Assembly: GCA_001724265.1 (NCBI GenBank)
Contig: MEDY01000087.1
Location: forward strand, 1-64,000
Source of the DNA: Rhizaria sp. SCN 62-66
Taxonomy: Eukaryota > Rhizaria, unplaced
Direction: 5' to 3'
Length of the DNA: 64,000 bases
The translations under genes and the position numbers were made by a program. This document shows positions 47,901 through 58,843 of the stretch, one piece after another. How positions within the stretch are numbered: position 1 is the first letter of the stretch; each line of letters starts with the position of its first letter. The notes beneath the pieces are model-generated. The model saw only the letters and a list, made by a program, of their open reading frames with translations, was not told where the DNA came from and did not search any database.

Positions 47901-50102
47901 CTCTTGCATCGAGTGTTGTTGCTGGAGTTGCTGTCGGTGTTGCTGCTGCTGCTGCAGTTGCGCAGCGTGATGCTGCGATTGGAGCATTTGCTGCTGCAGC
48001 GTAAACTGCGCATTCAGACTCTGCAGCCACGGGGTCGGGTCATTCAGGATCGAGCTCGCACCCGCAACAGAACCCGCCATCGTGCTGCCAGCAATGTTCG
48101 CACTACTCGCGTTGCCACGGCCCCCGTGTTGCTGCTGTTGCTGCTGCTGCGCGTGCATCGGCGGCGGGGACGGTGACGAAGTCGGCGTAATGCCCAGACT
48201 GGCGACATACGCAAGCATGTTGGCCGCGGCGGCGCTGTTGGCGCCCCCGAGGGCCGGCACACTCACGACGCTGCGCGGCGCGGCGCTCATGACAGTGGCG
48301 GCCGCGCTGTTAAGCGTGTTCGGGCCCGCGGGTGCGTCGGCCGCGCTCGCGCGCGGGTTGGCGTTGGCCATGGACGCAAGAGTAAACGCGCCAGAGTTCG
48401 AGCCACTGCTGCTGCTGCTGCTGCTCGCACCTGCAGAGTTGAAGCTGTGGCCGCCGTGGCCGCCGTGGCCGCCGTGGCCGCCGTGGCCGCCGTGGCCGCC
48501 GTGGCCGCCGTGGCCGCCGTGGCCGCGACTGCCCGCGGCGCCCGCGCTGCTGCTGCTGCTGTTGCTGCTGTTGCTGTTGTTGTTATTGTTGTTGCTGCTG
48601 TTGCCGTTCGCAAGCGCGTGCGAGTGCGTGTGGCCGCCGCGCGCCGCGGCCGGAACCAGCGACGCCGAGGGGCTCATACGCGGCGTCGTGGCGCCGCCCG
48701 CGGCGAGCACGGGGGGCGCGGGCGACGCGGCTGCGAGGAAGCGGCTGCTGACGGTGTTGTGCGTCAGGTTGTTCATGTTCGAGAGGCCGCTGTTTGACAA
48801 GCCGTTGCTCAGTGTGTTGCTGGCGGTGGCCCCGTGCGAGAAGGACGCGAAGGAGAACCCGCCCGCTGAGCCCGAGGTGGACAGCGGGGAAGACGCCGGG
48901 TAGCCGCTGTGGTGACCGTGCCCGTGAGCGTTGCCTGCAGTCGCCGATCCTGCGTGGAAGGACAGCGACGACGTGGGCGGCGGCGACGGCGATGGCGTCG
49001 GCAACGGGATGAAGGTGGTGAAGATGCCACTGACTGAGCTCGCGCTGTTCATCAGACTGGCTGAGCCGGGGTGAGCCAAGGGGTGTGACAAGTGACCAGC
49101 GTTGTTGCTGCTCGCGTGGTGGTTCGAGGAAGATGACGGCGGCGACGCTGCCGCCGTCAGTGCAGCAGCGGCGTTGGCAGCAGCGATCGTGCTCGAAGAC
49201 GCAGGGACACTGCCAGAGGTGCTATTGCTACCGCTCTGGCTTGAGCTCTGGCTTGAGCTGGCATTGAAGCTGCTGGCATTGAGGGGGTTGTTGTGACTGC
49301 TCGTCGCAGTTGCGCCAACACCGTGCTGCTTTGCTCGCGCCAGAGCAATCGTCGTCGCAGACAGACTCGCACTCGCGTTCGCAGTGATATTACCACTGCT
49401 ACTGCTGTTGCTGTTGTTGTGGTTGCTCGTGGTGGAGTTGTTGGCATTGCCGCTGCTGCTGACTGGGCTCGCGGCGGGCATGAAGCGGGAGAGGGACGCC
49501 GCTGCAGAGCCAATGCCGGGGCCGGAGCCAAAGCTAGAGCCAGTGCTCGAGCTCGCGCCCGCGCCCGCGCCCGTGCTGGAGCTGAGCATCGATGCGGAGG
49601 TCGACGCAGAGACGGGGTGGTTGGGGCCGCGTGTGAGACCTAGCGCTGCGCCGGCGCTGTTATGACCAGCGGCGGCGACATTGCTGGCTGGGGATGAGAG
49701 CGCAATCGTGGGCAGGTAGTGTGCATTTGCGTGCGGGTGAGGGATCGAGTAGTTAGTGACTGAAATGCTCGATGAAGCGCTGCCTCCACCGCTGCCGAGG
49801 CTGCTGCCACTGCTGCTGCTGCTGCCGCCGCCGCTGCCGCTGCCCCCGTTGCTGCGGAGGCTGCCAAAGCTCCCGGCGCCGGGCGAGGCCATAATGGCGC
49901 TCAGCGAAAGTGACTGTGGGAATGACATGGCACTGGGGCCGGGCAACGCAGCGGTTGAGGCAGGAGGTGCAATCGAGCCAGGGGCGGCGGCGGGCGGGGC
50001 GGGGGGAGAGAGCGAACGCCGGTCGATGGGGACAGAGGCGTGAGTGCTAGCCACGGAAAAAGGCACCGCAGGAGGAGAACCCGCAGGGGCAGTGCTGCTC
50101 AT
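35967..50102 (-). CDS. Giant SHAQKYF-type Myb / AT-hook nuclear protein with one in-frame TAG
   Basis: One frame runs from MSSTAPAGS (50102) to TAA (35967), broken only by TAG at 42140-42138. That gives 2654 residues before and 2056 after (4711 if read through). A single Myb/SANT repeat with WTRREHRVFVAGL, YGRNWKRIARLV and VRSHAQKYIL lies at about 44730-44570 (near residue 1800-1850). AT-hook-like RRPGRPRKD (near 40600) and RRGRPRLRPRP (near 38625) lie after the TAG. The N-terminal third is Ser/Asn/Gln-rich, with a Gly-Gly-His tandem repeat (48448-48526) and heavy polyglutamine (about 47500-48140). Sequence after the TAG starts QEEALLQAQLQAVLSQRR and continues as a Gln-rich coiled coil. A DNA-binding transcriptional or chromatin regulator is inferred. 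There is no room for a second promoter at the TAG, and no GTAYG donor is positioned to splice it out in frame. The frame is also open upstream to 50285, but MSSTAP is the likelier start. Confidence 0.78.
42138..42140 (-). other. In-frame TAG inside giant Myb reading frame
   Basis: The stop reads ACT-TAG-CAG-GAG in frame. Coding-quality sequence continues on both sides, and the next in-frame stop is more than 6 kb away. Explanations are a non-standard short intron ending cttag (a 30-nt GTAACC...CTTAG excision would keep frame), readthrough, a nonsense allele, or a base error from CAG. Confidence 0.85.
47500..48140. repeat. CAG/CAA-rich polyglutamine-encoding region
   Basis: Dense interrupted glutamine codons on the minus strand within the giant Myb gene, with many runs of five to nine Gln. 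Mixed CAA and CAG codons suggest selection at the protein level rather than pure trinucleotide expansion. Confidence 0.8.
48448..48526. repeat. 9-bp tandem repeat, about 8.7 copies
   Basis: Perfect tandem copies of tggccgccg within the giant Myb gene encode about eight Gly-Gly-His units on the minus strand. The tract is a slippage-prone minisatellite in coding DNA. His-Gly repeats can bind metal, but here it may simply be low complexity. Confidence 0.9.
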
Positions 50103-51200
50103 AGAGCGGTAGATGCAGGAGCGTGCGCCTGAGGACGGGAGTGAGATTGGCGGCCCGGCGCAGATCTCTGGCGCGAAGGGGCGAGAGGAGGAAACAAGAC
50201 CTGGATTTTCAAGAGCAGGAAGCTCGTTGGTTCCAATGTGTTCGGGTAAATAGGTCTGATCAAGTATGAAGGAAATGATTGTCATGTTGTGAGTGCTTAC
50301 GGGGTAGATTCTGTGGCGCTAGATAGTAAAATAAGCGAGTTGGACTTCGCCAAGGTGGAGTCTGGACGATCGAAAGTAGATCCGCCGATTGAATTTGGAG
50401 CCCCAGAAACCGTCACTGAGTCATGAAAGAAAAGCAACATTCGTGCATATATAATATGTAGGTATTTTAAAAAGCATATCCTGCACTGGGCACTATAGAA
50501 GGCTATCAGTCGAGTTCACACTAAAATCGCTGACCGCGCCGAACTTGCCCCCGAGATCGTAGAACTACCAGTTCGCTCTGCAAACCCATATGTATGCGAT
50601 GCATACAAATGTATATAATTGCTTCGTAATGTACAATATGTGAACTCTTGATCGCCGTGTTTGTGTAGAAATAACCACGTTGCCTTATTGCGTAAATCTC
50701 TTCTATGTGAAGCGTCGGTCTTGCGGTGAGTGGAGGTGCGTAACTGTTTGTGCCACAGAAATAACAAAATTGGATATGTACACGCCCTCCTTAAGAGCAA
50801 TCTAATTAAATCAGAGTTATATTACGTAAAATGCATCGAATAAACATGATGTATGACTGAAAAGAACTATTGTATCCGTAATCACGCAATATATCCCTCC
50901 CCCGTTCGGTTGGACTCGCTGAAATGGTCGAGGCGACCTCGAACTCAGGGGGTATTTCTTTGTTTTTTTGTGTTGTTCATGTTATTTGTTGATATAAGTC
51001 TCGTATTTGCCTGATTAATTGCATCAAATGCGTATGCGTTGCTCCAAACCTCTCATATAAAGATCCACAGAGTCAACGGTGTGTTTTCTCTTTTTTCTTC
51101 GCCTTCGCTCACAAGCCACGCAAAACGTCTCACAAACGCACAAGGTAGCGGTATTGTGGCGATCTGCTTCTCGAACTTGCTTCCACACGCGCCGAGTCGC
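50103..51200. promoter_or_regulatory. Upstream region of giant Myb gene and 3' side of LLPH gene
   Basis: The first 180 bases upstream of the Myb start are open in frame but probably 5'UTR; a cctcag acceptor-like site lies 26 bases before the ATG. The rest is AT-rich apart from the hairpin-forming patch at 50896-50970 (listed separately). No coding signal was seen between 50290 and 51200. Confidence 0.4.
50896..50970 (+). ncRNA. Candidate structured small RNA with T-run (unknown class)
   Basis: In AT-rich spacer, CCCCC-GTTCG (50899-50908) can pair with CGAAC (50940-50944) and GGGGG (50948-50952), with a 3-base bulge. Inside is a second hairpin, GGTCG (50926-50930) with CGACC (50934-50938). 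A run of seven Ts follows at about 50962-50968, as at Pol III ends. It does not fold as a canonical tRNA. It may equally be a palindromic promoter element, since CGGTTGG within it recurs in other upstream regions. Confidence 0.3.
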
Positions 51201-51991
51201 TTACTTGGAGCTGTGCTTGCGGTGCATAAGGTGCTTGCCGACCTTGAAGCTACCCTTGGAGCTGTTGGCGGCGGCCTCGACCGCCTTGCGGCGCGCGATG
51301 GCGTTCTTGACGGCCTCGTCACGGCGGTCACGCTCGCGCTCGGCAAGCTTGGCCTTGCGCGCCTCAAGCGCGGCCGTAGAGCCGAAGACGTTGTCGTCCA
51401 TGGTGCGGCACGCCTCGCGCTCCTCCTCGGGCGTCAGTGACGTGATGCTATTGCGGCCGACGAAGACGGGCAGCGCGGCCAGGTCCGGGATCACGGGGCC
51501 CGTCACGTTGAGTTTGCTCTGCGGGGGCAGGAAGAAGTGGTGGCCACGGGCAGTCTTCTCGATCATCTGGTCGTCGGCGAGGTCGAGCTGCAGAGGAGAT
51601 AGGAAGCGAAGAAGGGGCGACAAAGACGAAGAGCGAGGAGTGAGCGCGAGTCGAGAAAGAAGTTTAAATCGGGTGCAGAAAGAGCAAAATGCAACAAATA
51701 CGCGTGAAACTGCAGCGTGGTGTAGGATAGATAGTATTGAAAGGGAATATTCATGATGCAAAAGAAATTAAGGGTGGGAAGGCGTACCAGGTCGGCCTGC
51801 GCGGAGGCGGCGGCAAGGTCATCGGAGATGTGCTTGCCCTCGGCGGCCAGGCGACGGGCCTCGCTGCGCGCGACGTAGGCAGTCATGCGCACGCCGCGGG
51901 ACTCCTGGCGCGCGTCGCGGGTAGGTGCAAACTCACTGCGGCGGGCCGCACGGTGAGTGCGCTTGATCTTGGAACGGATAGACTTGGCCAT
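51201..51991 (-). CDS. LLPH / DUF2423 family nucleolar protein
   Basis: Exons 51991-51788 and 51587-51201 (intron 200 nt, GTACGC...CTGCAG, phase 0) encode 196 residues. The N-terminus MAKSIRSKIKRTHRAARR is the signature of the DUF2423 family (LLPH in animals, YBL028C in yeast), whose first about 20 residues are nearly invariant. The rest is highly basic and helical, ending GKHLMHRKHSSK, like nucleolar 60S-associated proteins. The yeast member is linked to pre-60S ribosomes, so a nucleolar ribosome-assembly role is inferred. The acceptor-like cctcacag lies ten bases before the ATG, so a 5'UTR intron or trans-splicing is likely. Confidence 0.82.
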
Positions 51992-52633
51992 TCCGGTCGG
52001 TCTGTGAGGAGTCAAAGAGAGAGCAAAGGGGTCCGGAAACAGGAGAAATATGAGGGTTATTCCGCCTGGAAATGCGCTGTAAAGAAACAATTACTAAGAA
52101 AACTAGAAAAATAATATCAAATTTCTTTGCCGTGGGCCCAACAACGGTTTCTCTAGACAGAATTGACATGTCCGTACGGCGCACTCGCTCGACCCCTCAC
52201 TGCAGTGCCAGACCGCATGGCACTGGCTGGCAGCTCAGAGCAGCCAAGCTTCATCACTGGCGGCCAACTTGAAAACAGCTCACTAAAAAGTTCACTTCGA
52301 GGCATAGATGATGAGCAATAAGAGAATGACTACTAAATGAATAAACTTTATATCTGTTTTCAAGTGTACAGCGAAATAATAAAAACACTTGAGTTTAAAA
52401 CTATAGCTCAAAAGCAACAATAAGTTTTGTTGCTCACCATCATGAGAGCGCGTCAAGTGAAGCAGTAAGAGTCTTATTTAGGCCATTTTGCGTTGTGTTC
52501 TTTTTTTTTTCTCTACCAACTCAACCCAACTCGTCTCTAACATACATATTAATCCCCTCCTCACCGCTTGCATCAGCGCTCTTAGCTCAAAGCAACCCCT
52601 TGGCATTAGCACATTAGCATTGCTGCCGCGCAT
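51992..52633. other. Spacer between LLPH and SAM50 genes
   Basis: Contains the LLPH promoter (left; GC-richer patch near 52165-52265) and the SAM50 3'UTR (right; T-rich near 52495-52515). No coding signal or RNA gene was recognised. Confidence 0.45.
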
Positions 52634-54285
52634 TTACCAGTCCATGGCGAGGCCGATGCTGAACCCGGGCTTGCCGAGGGCAACGCCGCCCTTGGCGACA
52701 ACGGGCGACGCCAGGTTGAGCTCGAGCCGGCCGAATGGGGTGGGCAGCGCGAGTCCGGCGCCCACGCTCGCGTGCATGGCCTTGGACAGCGCGCCCGCGC
52801 CCAACCAGCCGGGGAGCGAGCCGAAGCCGGCGGACGAGAGGCCCGGGTGAGCAGAGGCGACGGCACCCACGTTGGCAAACACCTGCGGGCGCACGGCCAG
52901 GGACGCGTAGCCCGGGAACGGGGCGGAGAGCGCGAGGCCCGCTGAGACGAAGGTGTCGCCGCCGAGCGCGTTGGACTTGGCATCCTGAAAAAAGGAATGG
53001 ATATAGATATAAGAAGGAAAAAATAGTGTGGTTAGTGAAGCGTGCATCATGAAAAAATACTCAAGCAGCGACTTAGAAACATCACAGATATTACAAAAGT
53101 AAACTTTCGCCTCATAAGTGTCAGACATAGCAAAGATATACTCTGTGAAACGCAACATACCTGGGGCGAGATCTCGCGGGGCGTGAAGCCGCGCACGAAG
53201 AGGTTGTTCTGGAAGAACCGGTCCGCGATCGGCACGGGGGGCGCGCGCACCACGGGCGCGTTGACCGATCCCGACATGACGGCCGTGCCTCTCGCGCCGG
53301 CGCCCGCGTCGCCACTGCCGGCGCTGCCGGTGAGCGCGGCGGGGAGGCGGGCGAGCGCGTCCCAGGAGCGGACGACGCCGCCGCGCACGGTCAGCGCGGC
53401 CGTCACGGCCGAGCCGGCGACCGGACGCAGCCACTGCGCAAGGCACTCGACCTTGGTGAAGGCGACGTCGCCGCCCAGCCCGGCCAGCTCGGCGCGCACC
53501 AGCTTGAGCGCGCCCTCGGTCGGGAAATGGGCGCCGGTAAACTCGCCGTCGGCGCGCGTGTCGACGCGGTAGGCGTACTTGAGCGCGTTCTTGGTCGTGG
53601 GCGCGAACGTCTCGGAGAGCACCTCGGGGGTCGCGCGGGCCGAGTGCTCGGCGGCGAGCGAGTAGTGGCGGAACGCAGACTCGATCTCGACGTTGTGGAC
53701 GCCCGACGCTGAGGTCATGCCGGCCGAGACGCCAGTTGAGGTGCCCGTGAGCGAGCTGTAGTACGCGCGGTTGTGCGTCTCCTTGAAGACAGTGATGGAG
53801 TTGGTCGAGGTCGAGTCCTTGAAGAGCGGGAGCGAGTGCAGCGACGCGCGGACCGAGCTGAGGTTGACACCCGACAGGCCCTCGTTCTCGACGTTGCACG
53901 ACAGAGTGAGCCCCTCGCCGTGGCCGACAATGTTGCGCATCTCGCCCGTCACGGAGCCCGTCGTGGAACTGCCGTCCGTGGCCTGGAAGATGCCAAAGGT
54001 AACCGTGAAGCGCGTCTTCTCCTTGAGGTCGATGATGACGTCGACGTCGCCGACCTCGCCCGACTCGGCAGAGTCGACATAAGCAGCGATGTTTTTGAAC
54101 AGATTGGTGTGAGAGAGCTCGCGCATGGACGATGAGATGTTCTGCGTAAGAGTACCGACGTCTTTGGACTCTGGGATGGACTTGAGCTTGTTGAAGATGA
54201 ACGAGTCGGCCGTGTGGTCATTGCCTTCGATGATCACGCGCTGCACACGCACGGGGTCGTAGGACACGTTGACCGATTGCGACAT
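52634..54285 (-). CDS. SAMM50: SAM50 mitochondrial outer-membrane beta-barrel assembly protein
   Basis: Exons 54285-53161 and 52984-52634 (intron 176 nt, GTATGT...TTTCAG, phase 0) encode 491 residues, the usual size for the family. One POTRA domain (about residues 10-85, RVQRVIIEGNDHT, ending YVDSAESGEVGDVDVIIDL) precedes the Omp85 beta-barrel. Family features in the barrel include FVRGFTPREISPQ followed by ALGGDTFVSAGLALSAPFP, equivalent to the RGF loop region and the late barrel strands, and a C-terminal strand FSIGLAMDW. SAM50 inserts beta-barrel proteins such as VDAC and Tom40 into the mitochondrial outer membrane. The intron falls between the RGF-type loop and the late strands. A tatag acceptor-like sequence directly abuts the ATG. 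Divergent from the DNAJC16-like gene. Confidence 0.9.
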
Positions 54286-55107
54286 CTATACAAGCCACAG
54301 ACGCAAGTGTAGCAGGGCAAGCAGGTGGTACAGAGGTTATTGTAGCGATAAAGTAGGGATACAAAAAGATTCGAGTGAGATATATGGCGTTGTAGATCGT
54401 GATCGGAGAAGCAGAAACACGAAGCAGCTTGAGTCTGCAGTGTGGCTTTCGTGATAGCAAATCCGAGGACAAGATGGTCAATATGAGACTGCGTATTAAA
54501 GAATGGCGTGATTCCAGTCGTAGACAATTGCGTGAACAGTGCTAGAGCATCGCGTTGTGGCCTCACTATGTAGATTTGGATCGTGTCAATTGTCGTCTCA
54601 ATTCGGGCTGCTCGCTGGCTTGGCCGCATTTTTGCGAACCTACCCGGCCGCCACTCCCCGCGTCATCGCCATTTTGGAACATCAAAACAACCAAGCTTGC
54701 CGTGCTATGATCGTCAATACCTCTTCTATCCTTGTTATATGGATGTGCGTGTGGTTTTCTTTAGAGGCGCTAAATTAATTCTCATCAACATACGTTCTTC
54801 CCTTTCATCGCGCAGTTGTTTGCAGGCCGGTCTTTCCCTCTGCTTGCTTCTCGCTACCACCTCCGACACCAGGGTCCAAGCCTCTCCGAGACGACGGAGC
54901 GTTGCCGTCTGAGCTCACGGTGTACACCATCAGCGATACAGGCGTGCTAACCTCTGCGTCAGTCTCATCGTTGCCTTGACACTGCTTCTGTAGACACAAA
55001 AGCACCATCATCGCACTATTGCACCAGTGGCAACGGCAACACTCGCAAGCCCCACATCGACTGCTCACTAACGCACACCTGCGTGGCAGTAACACCACGT
55101 GACGGCA
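54286..55107. promoter_or_regulatory. Divergent promoter region (SAM50 / DNAJC16-like)
   Basis: About 820 bp between divergent starts. A GC-richer patch near 54630-54670 may mark promoter sequence. Acceptor-like AGs precede both start codons (0 bases for SAM50, 18 bases for DNAJC16-like). The short open frames here look non-coding. Confidence 0.4.
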
Positions 55108-58100
55108 ATGTTGCCTTGTGCGCATTCGCTCCGCGCCATTGTGCGCGCTTTTGTGGTAATTGTCGCGCTGTGCTGCTGCTGTCTCCAGCTCGCCCGCGGC
55201 CTCGACTTTGACCCCTACAAAGTACGTATTCTCGCATATATCACGCCGATGACGACGCATCATCATAACCCTTATATATGAGCATATAAATTACATTGCA
55301 TAATGTATATTCAAATTCTGATACGAAAATGCACTATTTCCGAAGAAACCCCCTTCGTACATTTTCTCATGCATGCATCTTGTCTCTTATTATTACCTGA
55401 CCACCACATCGCACTCCGCCGCACGTCACAGACGCTGGGCATCCGCCGCACCGCGACGGCGGAGCAGATCAAGCGCGCGTACAAGCGTCTGGCGCTGCAG
55501 CTGCATCCGGACAAGAACCCGCATGAGTCGGCCGCCGAGCAGTTCATCCGCGTGCAGCGCAGCCACGAGGTGCTGTCGGACCCTGCGCTCCGACGGCGCT
55601 ACGACACCACGGGCTCCGTCGACGATAACGCCGCCCAGCAGCAGCAGCAGCAGCAGCAGTGGCAACGCTACGGCCAGGGCCGCGGTGGCGCGGGGGGGTT
55701 CTACTACCACCCGCAGTCGCCGCACAGCCTGTTCCGCGCGCGGCTCGAGAAGTATTATGCCTCCCCGTCGCGCTTCCCGCCCGCCGTTGTGCGCCTCCGT
55801 GGGGAGAGCTTCCCTGCGCTCGTCGCGCGCGCGCCGCACCCGACCGACACCACGTTCTGGCTCTTCTTCCTCTTCTCGGACAACTGCCCCGCTTGCGCCA
55901 GCGTCGAAACAGCCTTCCTGACGGCCGTGGCCGCGCTGCCCGCCGTCGCGCGCTTCGCCGCGATCCACGGCGACTTCGAGGCGCCCTTCTGCACGCAGGT
56001 GCTTAAGGTGAGCCGCGTGCCCGCGCTGCTGGGGGTGACGGTGAGCCCCGAGGGCGAGGTGGCCGTGGTGGCGCCCGCGCTCTCGATCCCGCTGGGCATG
56101 GCGCCCGCGGCCAGCGCGCTGGGCGTCGAAATTGTGCGCGAGATGATGGCCGCGGCGACGGCCAGCGACGGCCGTGGCGGCATCATCGAGCTGCTGCACA
56201 CGGCCAACGTGCGCGCTCACGGTCACTCGGGCGGCTCGGCCCACGGCCAGTACGCCGGCTACGGCACGGGCGGCTTCACCAGCCAGGTGCCGATGTCGCA
56301 CGCTGCGCTCGCGGCGAATATCCGCACCGTGTTCGACTTCGCACCGGTGCCTGCGGCGGCCTACGCGGCGCACCCGTCCACCTTCACCAAAACCAACATC
56401 AACAACCACAATAACAAGCACGACCGGAACAAGCGCGGCGCCGCGGCCGAGAGCGAGCTCAACGACGCCGTCGGCGGCACGGCGCCGCCGCTGCTGAGCC
56501 TCGGTGCGGTCGGCCAGTCGCTCGGCGCCAGGCTCAACACGCACGTGTGGAACACGCTCGCCAAGTACGCACATCAAAACACCTAATGCAACAATTATCA
56601 GCAGACATCGCACCTAATTAAGACCAGAATTCAATATGATATCAATTTCACGAAGTACCATTTGTGTTATCTCAAATTCATGATGTTAATCTTTTTTGTT
56701 TGTGTCGACTGTTCTTCTACTGTTCTCCTCCAGGACCTGGGCGTCCCCGCCGCTGCTGACGCAGCCGCGCATCATCACGCCTTGGCCCCCGTCCTCGTCC
56801 TACCTCTCATCCTTCTTCTCCTCGGTCTACAGCGTGCTTGCCTACCCGTTCTCGCCCTCGGCCTCGGCTGCCGCGGCCGCGCCGCTGCCCGCCTATCTGC
56901 TCCGCGCCAGCCCCCAGTCCTCGGGCGCGTACTTCCTGCTCGTCACCCGCGCGCCCAAGCCCTCGGCGACGCTGCGCCACGTCGCGCGCGCCCTCGCCCA
57001 CTACAACGCCCGCTTTGCGCACGTCTGTCTGTCTTGCGTGGCGCGGCCGGCCGCGGCGGCAACGCTGCTGGGGTTGTCGAAGGAGCTCGACACGACTGAG
57101 CCCGCGGTCGCGGTCAAACGCGCGATGCACACGCCCCTCGCCGTCATCGCAGGCAAGCGGATCCCCGCCGATCTCACTCAGCAGCAGCAGCAGGGGGGCT
57201 CGGGGGCCGGTGACGCCGGTAGTGGCGCGACGACCGGCGGTGTGAGCGTGCTTAACAGCGTGAATCTGTTGTCAAGCAACCGCCACCAATCGCTGTCGCA
57301 CGTGCCCACCGTGCCCCGCGGCGCGCGCGCGCTGCTCAACGTGTTGTGGCCGCACCGGTGGCCACTGCTGCCCGAGGTGACTGGCGAGAGCTACCACGAA
57401 CTCTTCCTCACGGGCCAGCTGGCGTACCCCAAGTACGTCGCCCCGCTCGAGATCGACAGCAACGGCGACACCCTGCTGCGCGCTGCGGCCCACGGCCACC
57501 GTGGCGACAGCTCCTACGGCAACAGCCACACCGCTAACAGCGGCGAGGAGGAGGACGACGACGAGGACGACGGCGAGGACAGCGAGCGCAACGACGACAG
57601 CGCCGAGGCCGCCGCGCTGCTCGCCGCGGTCCGCGGCTCCGGCTTCACGAGCCTGCCGCTTGCCGTGCGGCCCGGCGCGCGCCGCGTCACGGAGCTGCTG
57701 CGGCGCCGCAAGCCTGTGCTGGGCGTGTGGCTCATCCCGCTGCGCCCGGACCTCCCGCCGCCCGCCGCCGCCGCCTCCTCCGGGGCCGCCGCAGCGGGGG
57801 CGGCAGGCAAGACGACGATGCAGGGCCAGAAGCCCGTGATCATGACCGCGGCGGCGGCAAGCTCCGGCAAGAGCGCCGTCGCGGCCGCGGCTTCGGCGGC
57901 CGTGCCCGCCGGGTCCGCCGCGGAGCTTAACGCTGGATACAAGCTGATCCAGGATAGCCACGCCTCGGCGCTGCAGCCGCCGGCCGCCGCCGCAACCTCC
58001 GGGGATGTGACCGTGGGCGGCGCCGACGCGCGCCCTGTGCCGGTGGCAGGCACACAGGAGGTTGTTGCGCTGCACTGGAGCAGGCACAGCGAGCTGCTGG

Positions 58101-58843
58101 CGAAAAAAGGCAAGTTTGCGTACGTACAGCTGGGCTGGCTGCACCGGCACGAGCAGAGCGCGTTCGTGGCGTCGCTGCTGCAGTCGCGCATGAAGACCGC
58201 CCTCGGCAACAATGGCAACGCGAATGCGCACGGCAGCGGCAATAACAAGCAGCAGCAGTCGGGCCGTGGCGGCCGTCGCTCCGACTCGAGCTCGAACGGC
58301 AACAGCGGCTCCAGCGGCTACAAGGGCGGCATCGACCTCACGCTCGACTCGATGGTCTCCCAGTGGTACCGCGGCCATCACCACAACAATAACAACAACC
58401 CCAACAGTCCGCAGTCGTCCGCGGCCGCAACCGCCGGCGCCGAGGCCGTGGTCGCCGTCGCGGTGGACGCGGCGGCGCGGCGCTTCTCGCTCGAGGTGCT
58501 CGAGGCGGGCGCGCTGCCCGCGTGGGTGCGCAGCGTCTACTACGGGGACGAGCCGCTGCGCCACCGCCTTGAGACACCCGCGCCCGACGACAAGGCCACC
58601 GCGATCCGCCGCAGGACGGCCGCGGGGAGGATCACGCTCGCCTTCGCCGCGGTTGGCGAGGGCGTGTGGGACGCGCTGCAGTCCGTCTTCGGCTCCGGCT
58701 CCGGCTCGAGCGGCAACAGTGGCGCCAGCGGGTCGCTGAGACCGGGTTGGTTTGGCTGGCTGGACGGCACGACTGTGCTGATGATGTTTGTGACGATGCT
58801 CGTGCTTGCGATCACGACGCTCAGCGTCGCCGTGCTCAAGTAA
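55108..58843 (+). CDS. DNAJC16-like ER co-chaperone (ERdj8 type)
   Basis: Exons 55108-55221, 55432-56564 and 56734-58843 (introns 210 nt phase 0 and 169 nt phase 2) encode 1118 residues. A signal peptide (about residues 1-30, hydrophobic with a Cys run) leads into LDFDPYK, then the J domain begun in exon 2 (TLGIRRTATAEQIKRAYKRL, HPD in LQLHPDKNP). A polyQ run and a Gly-rich patch follow. A thioredoxin-like domain has an intact CPAC motif near 55884 (SDNCPACASV). Exon 3 holds a second Trx-like segment, an acidic low-complexity stretch, Ala-rich linkers, and a C-terminal transmembrane helix (VLMMFVTMLVLAITTL) with a four-residue tail. Signal peptide, J, thioredoxin and single C-terminal anchor in that order is the DNAJC16 plan; the mammalian protein sits in the ER and has been linked to autophagosome size. 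It is longer than the mammalian protein (about 780 residues) because of low-complexity insertions. Confidence 0.85.

Noticed and set aside
48140-48600. CRISPR-like or satellite array
   Set aside because: The repeats are contiguous 9-bp coding units with no spacers, inside a eukaryotic gene.
55426-56613. 395-codon minus-strand frame opposite DNAJC16-like exon 2 (and 57272-58891)
   Set aside because: Antisense to a J domain and thioredoxin domain with conserved HPD and CPAC motifs on the plus strand.
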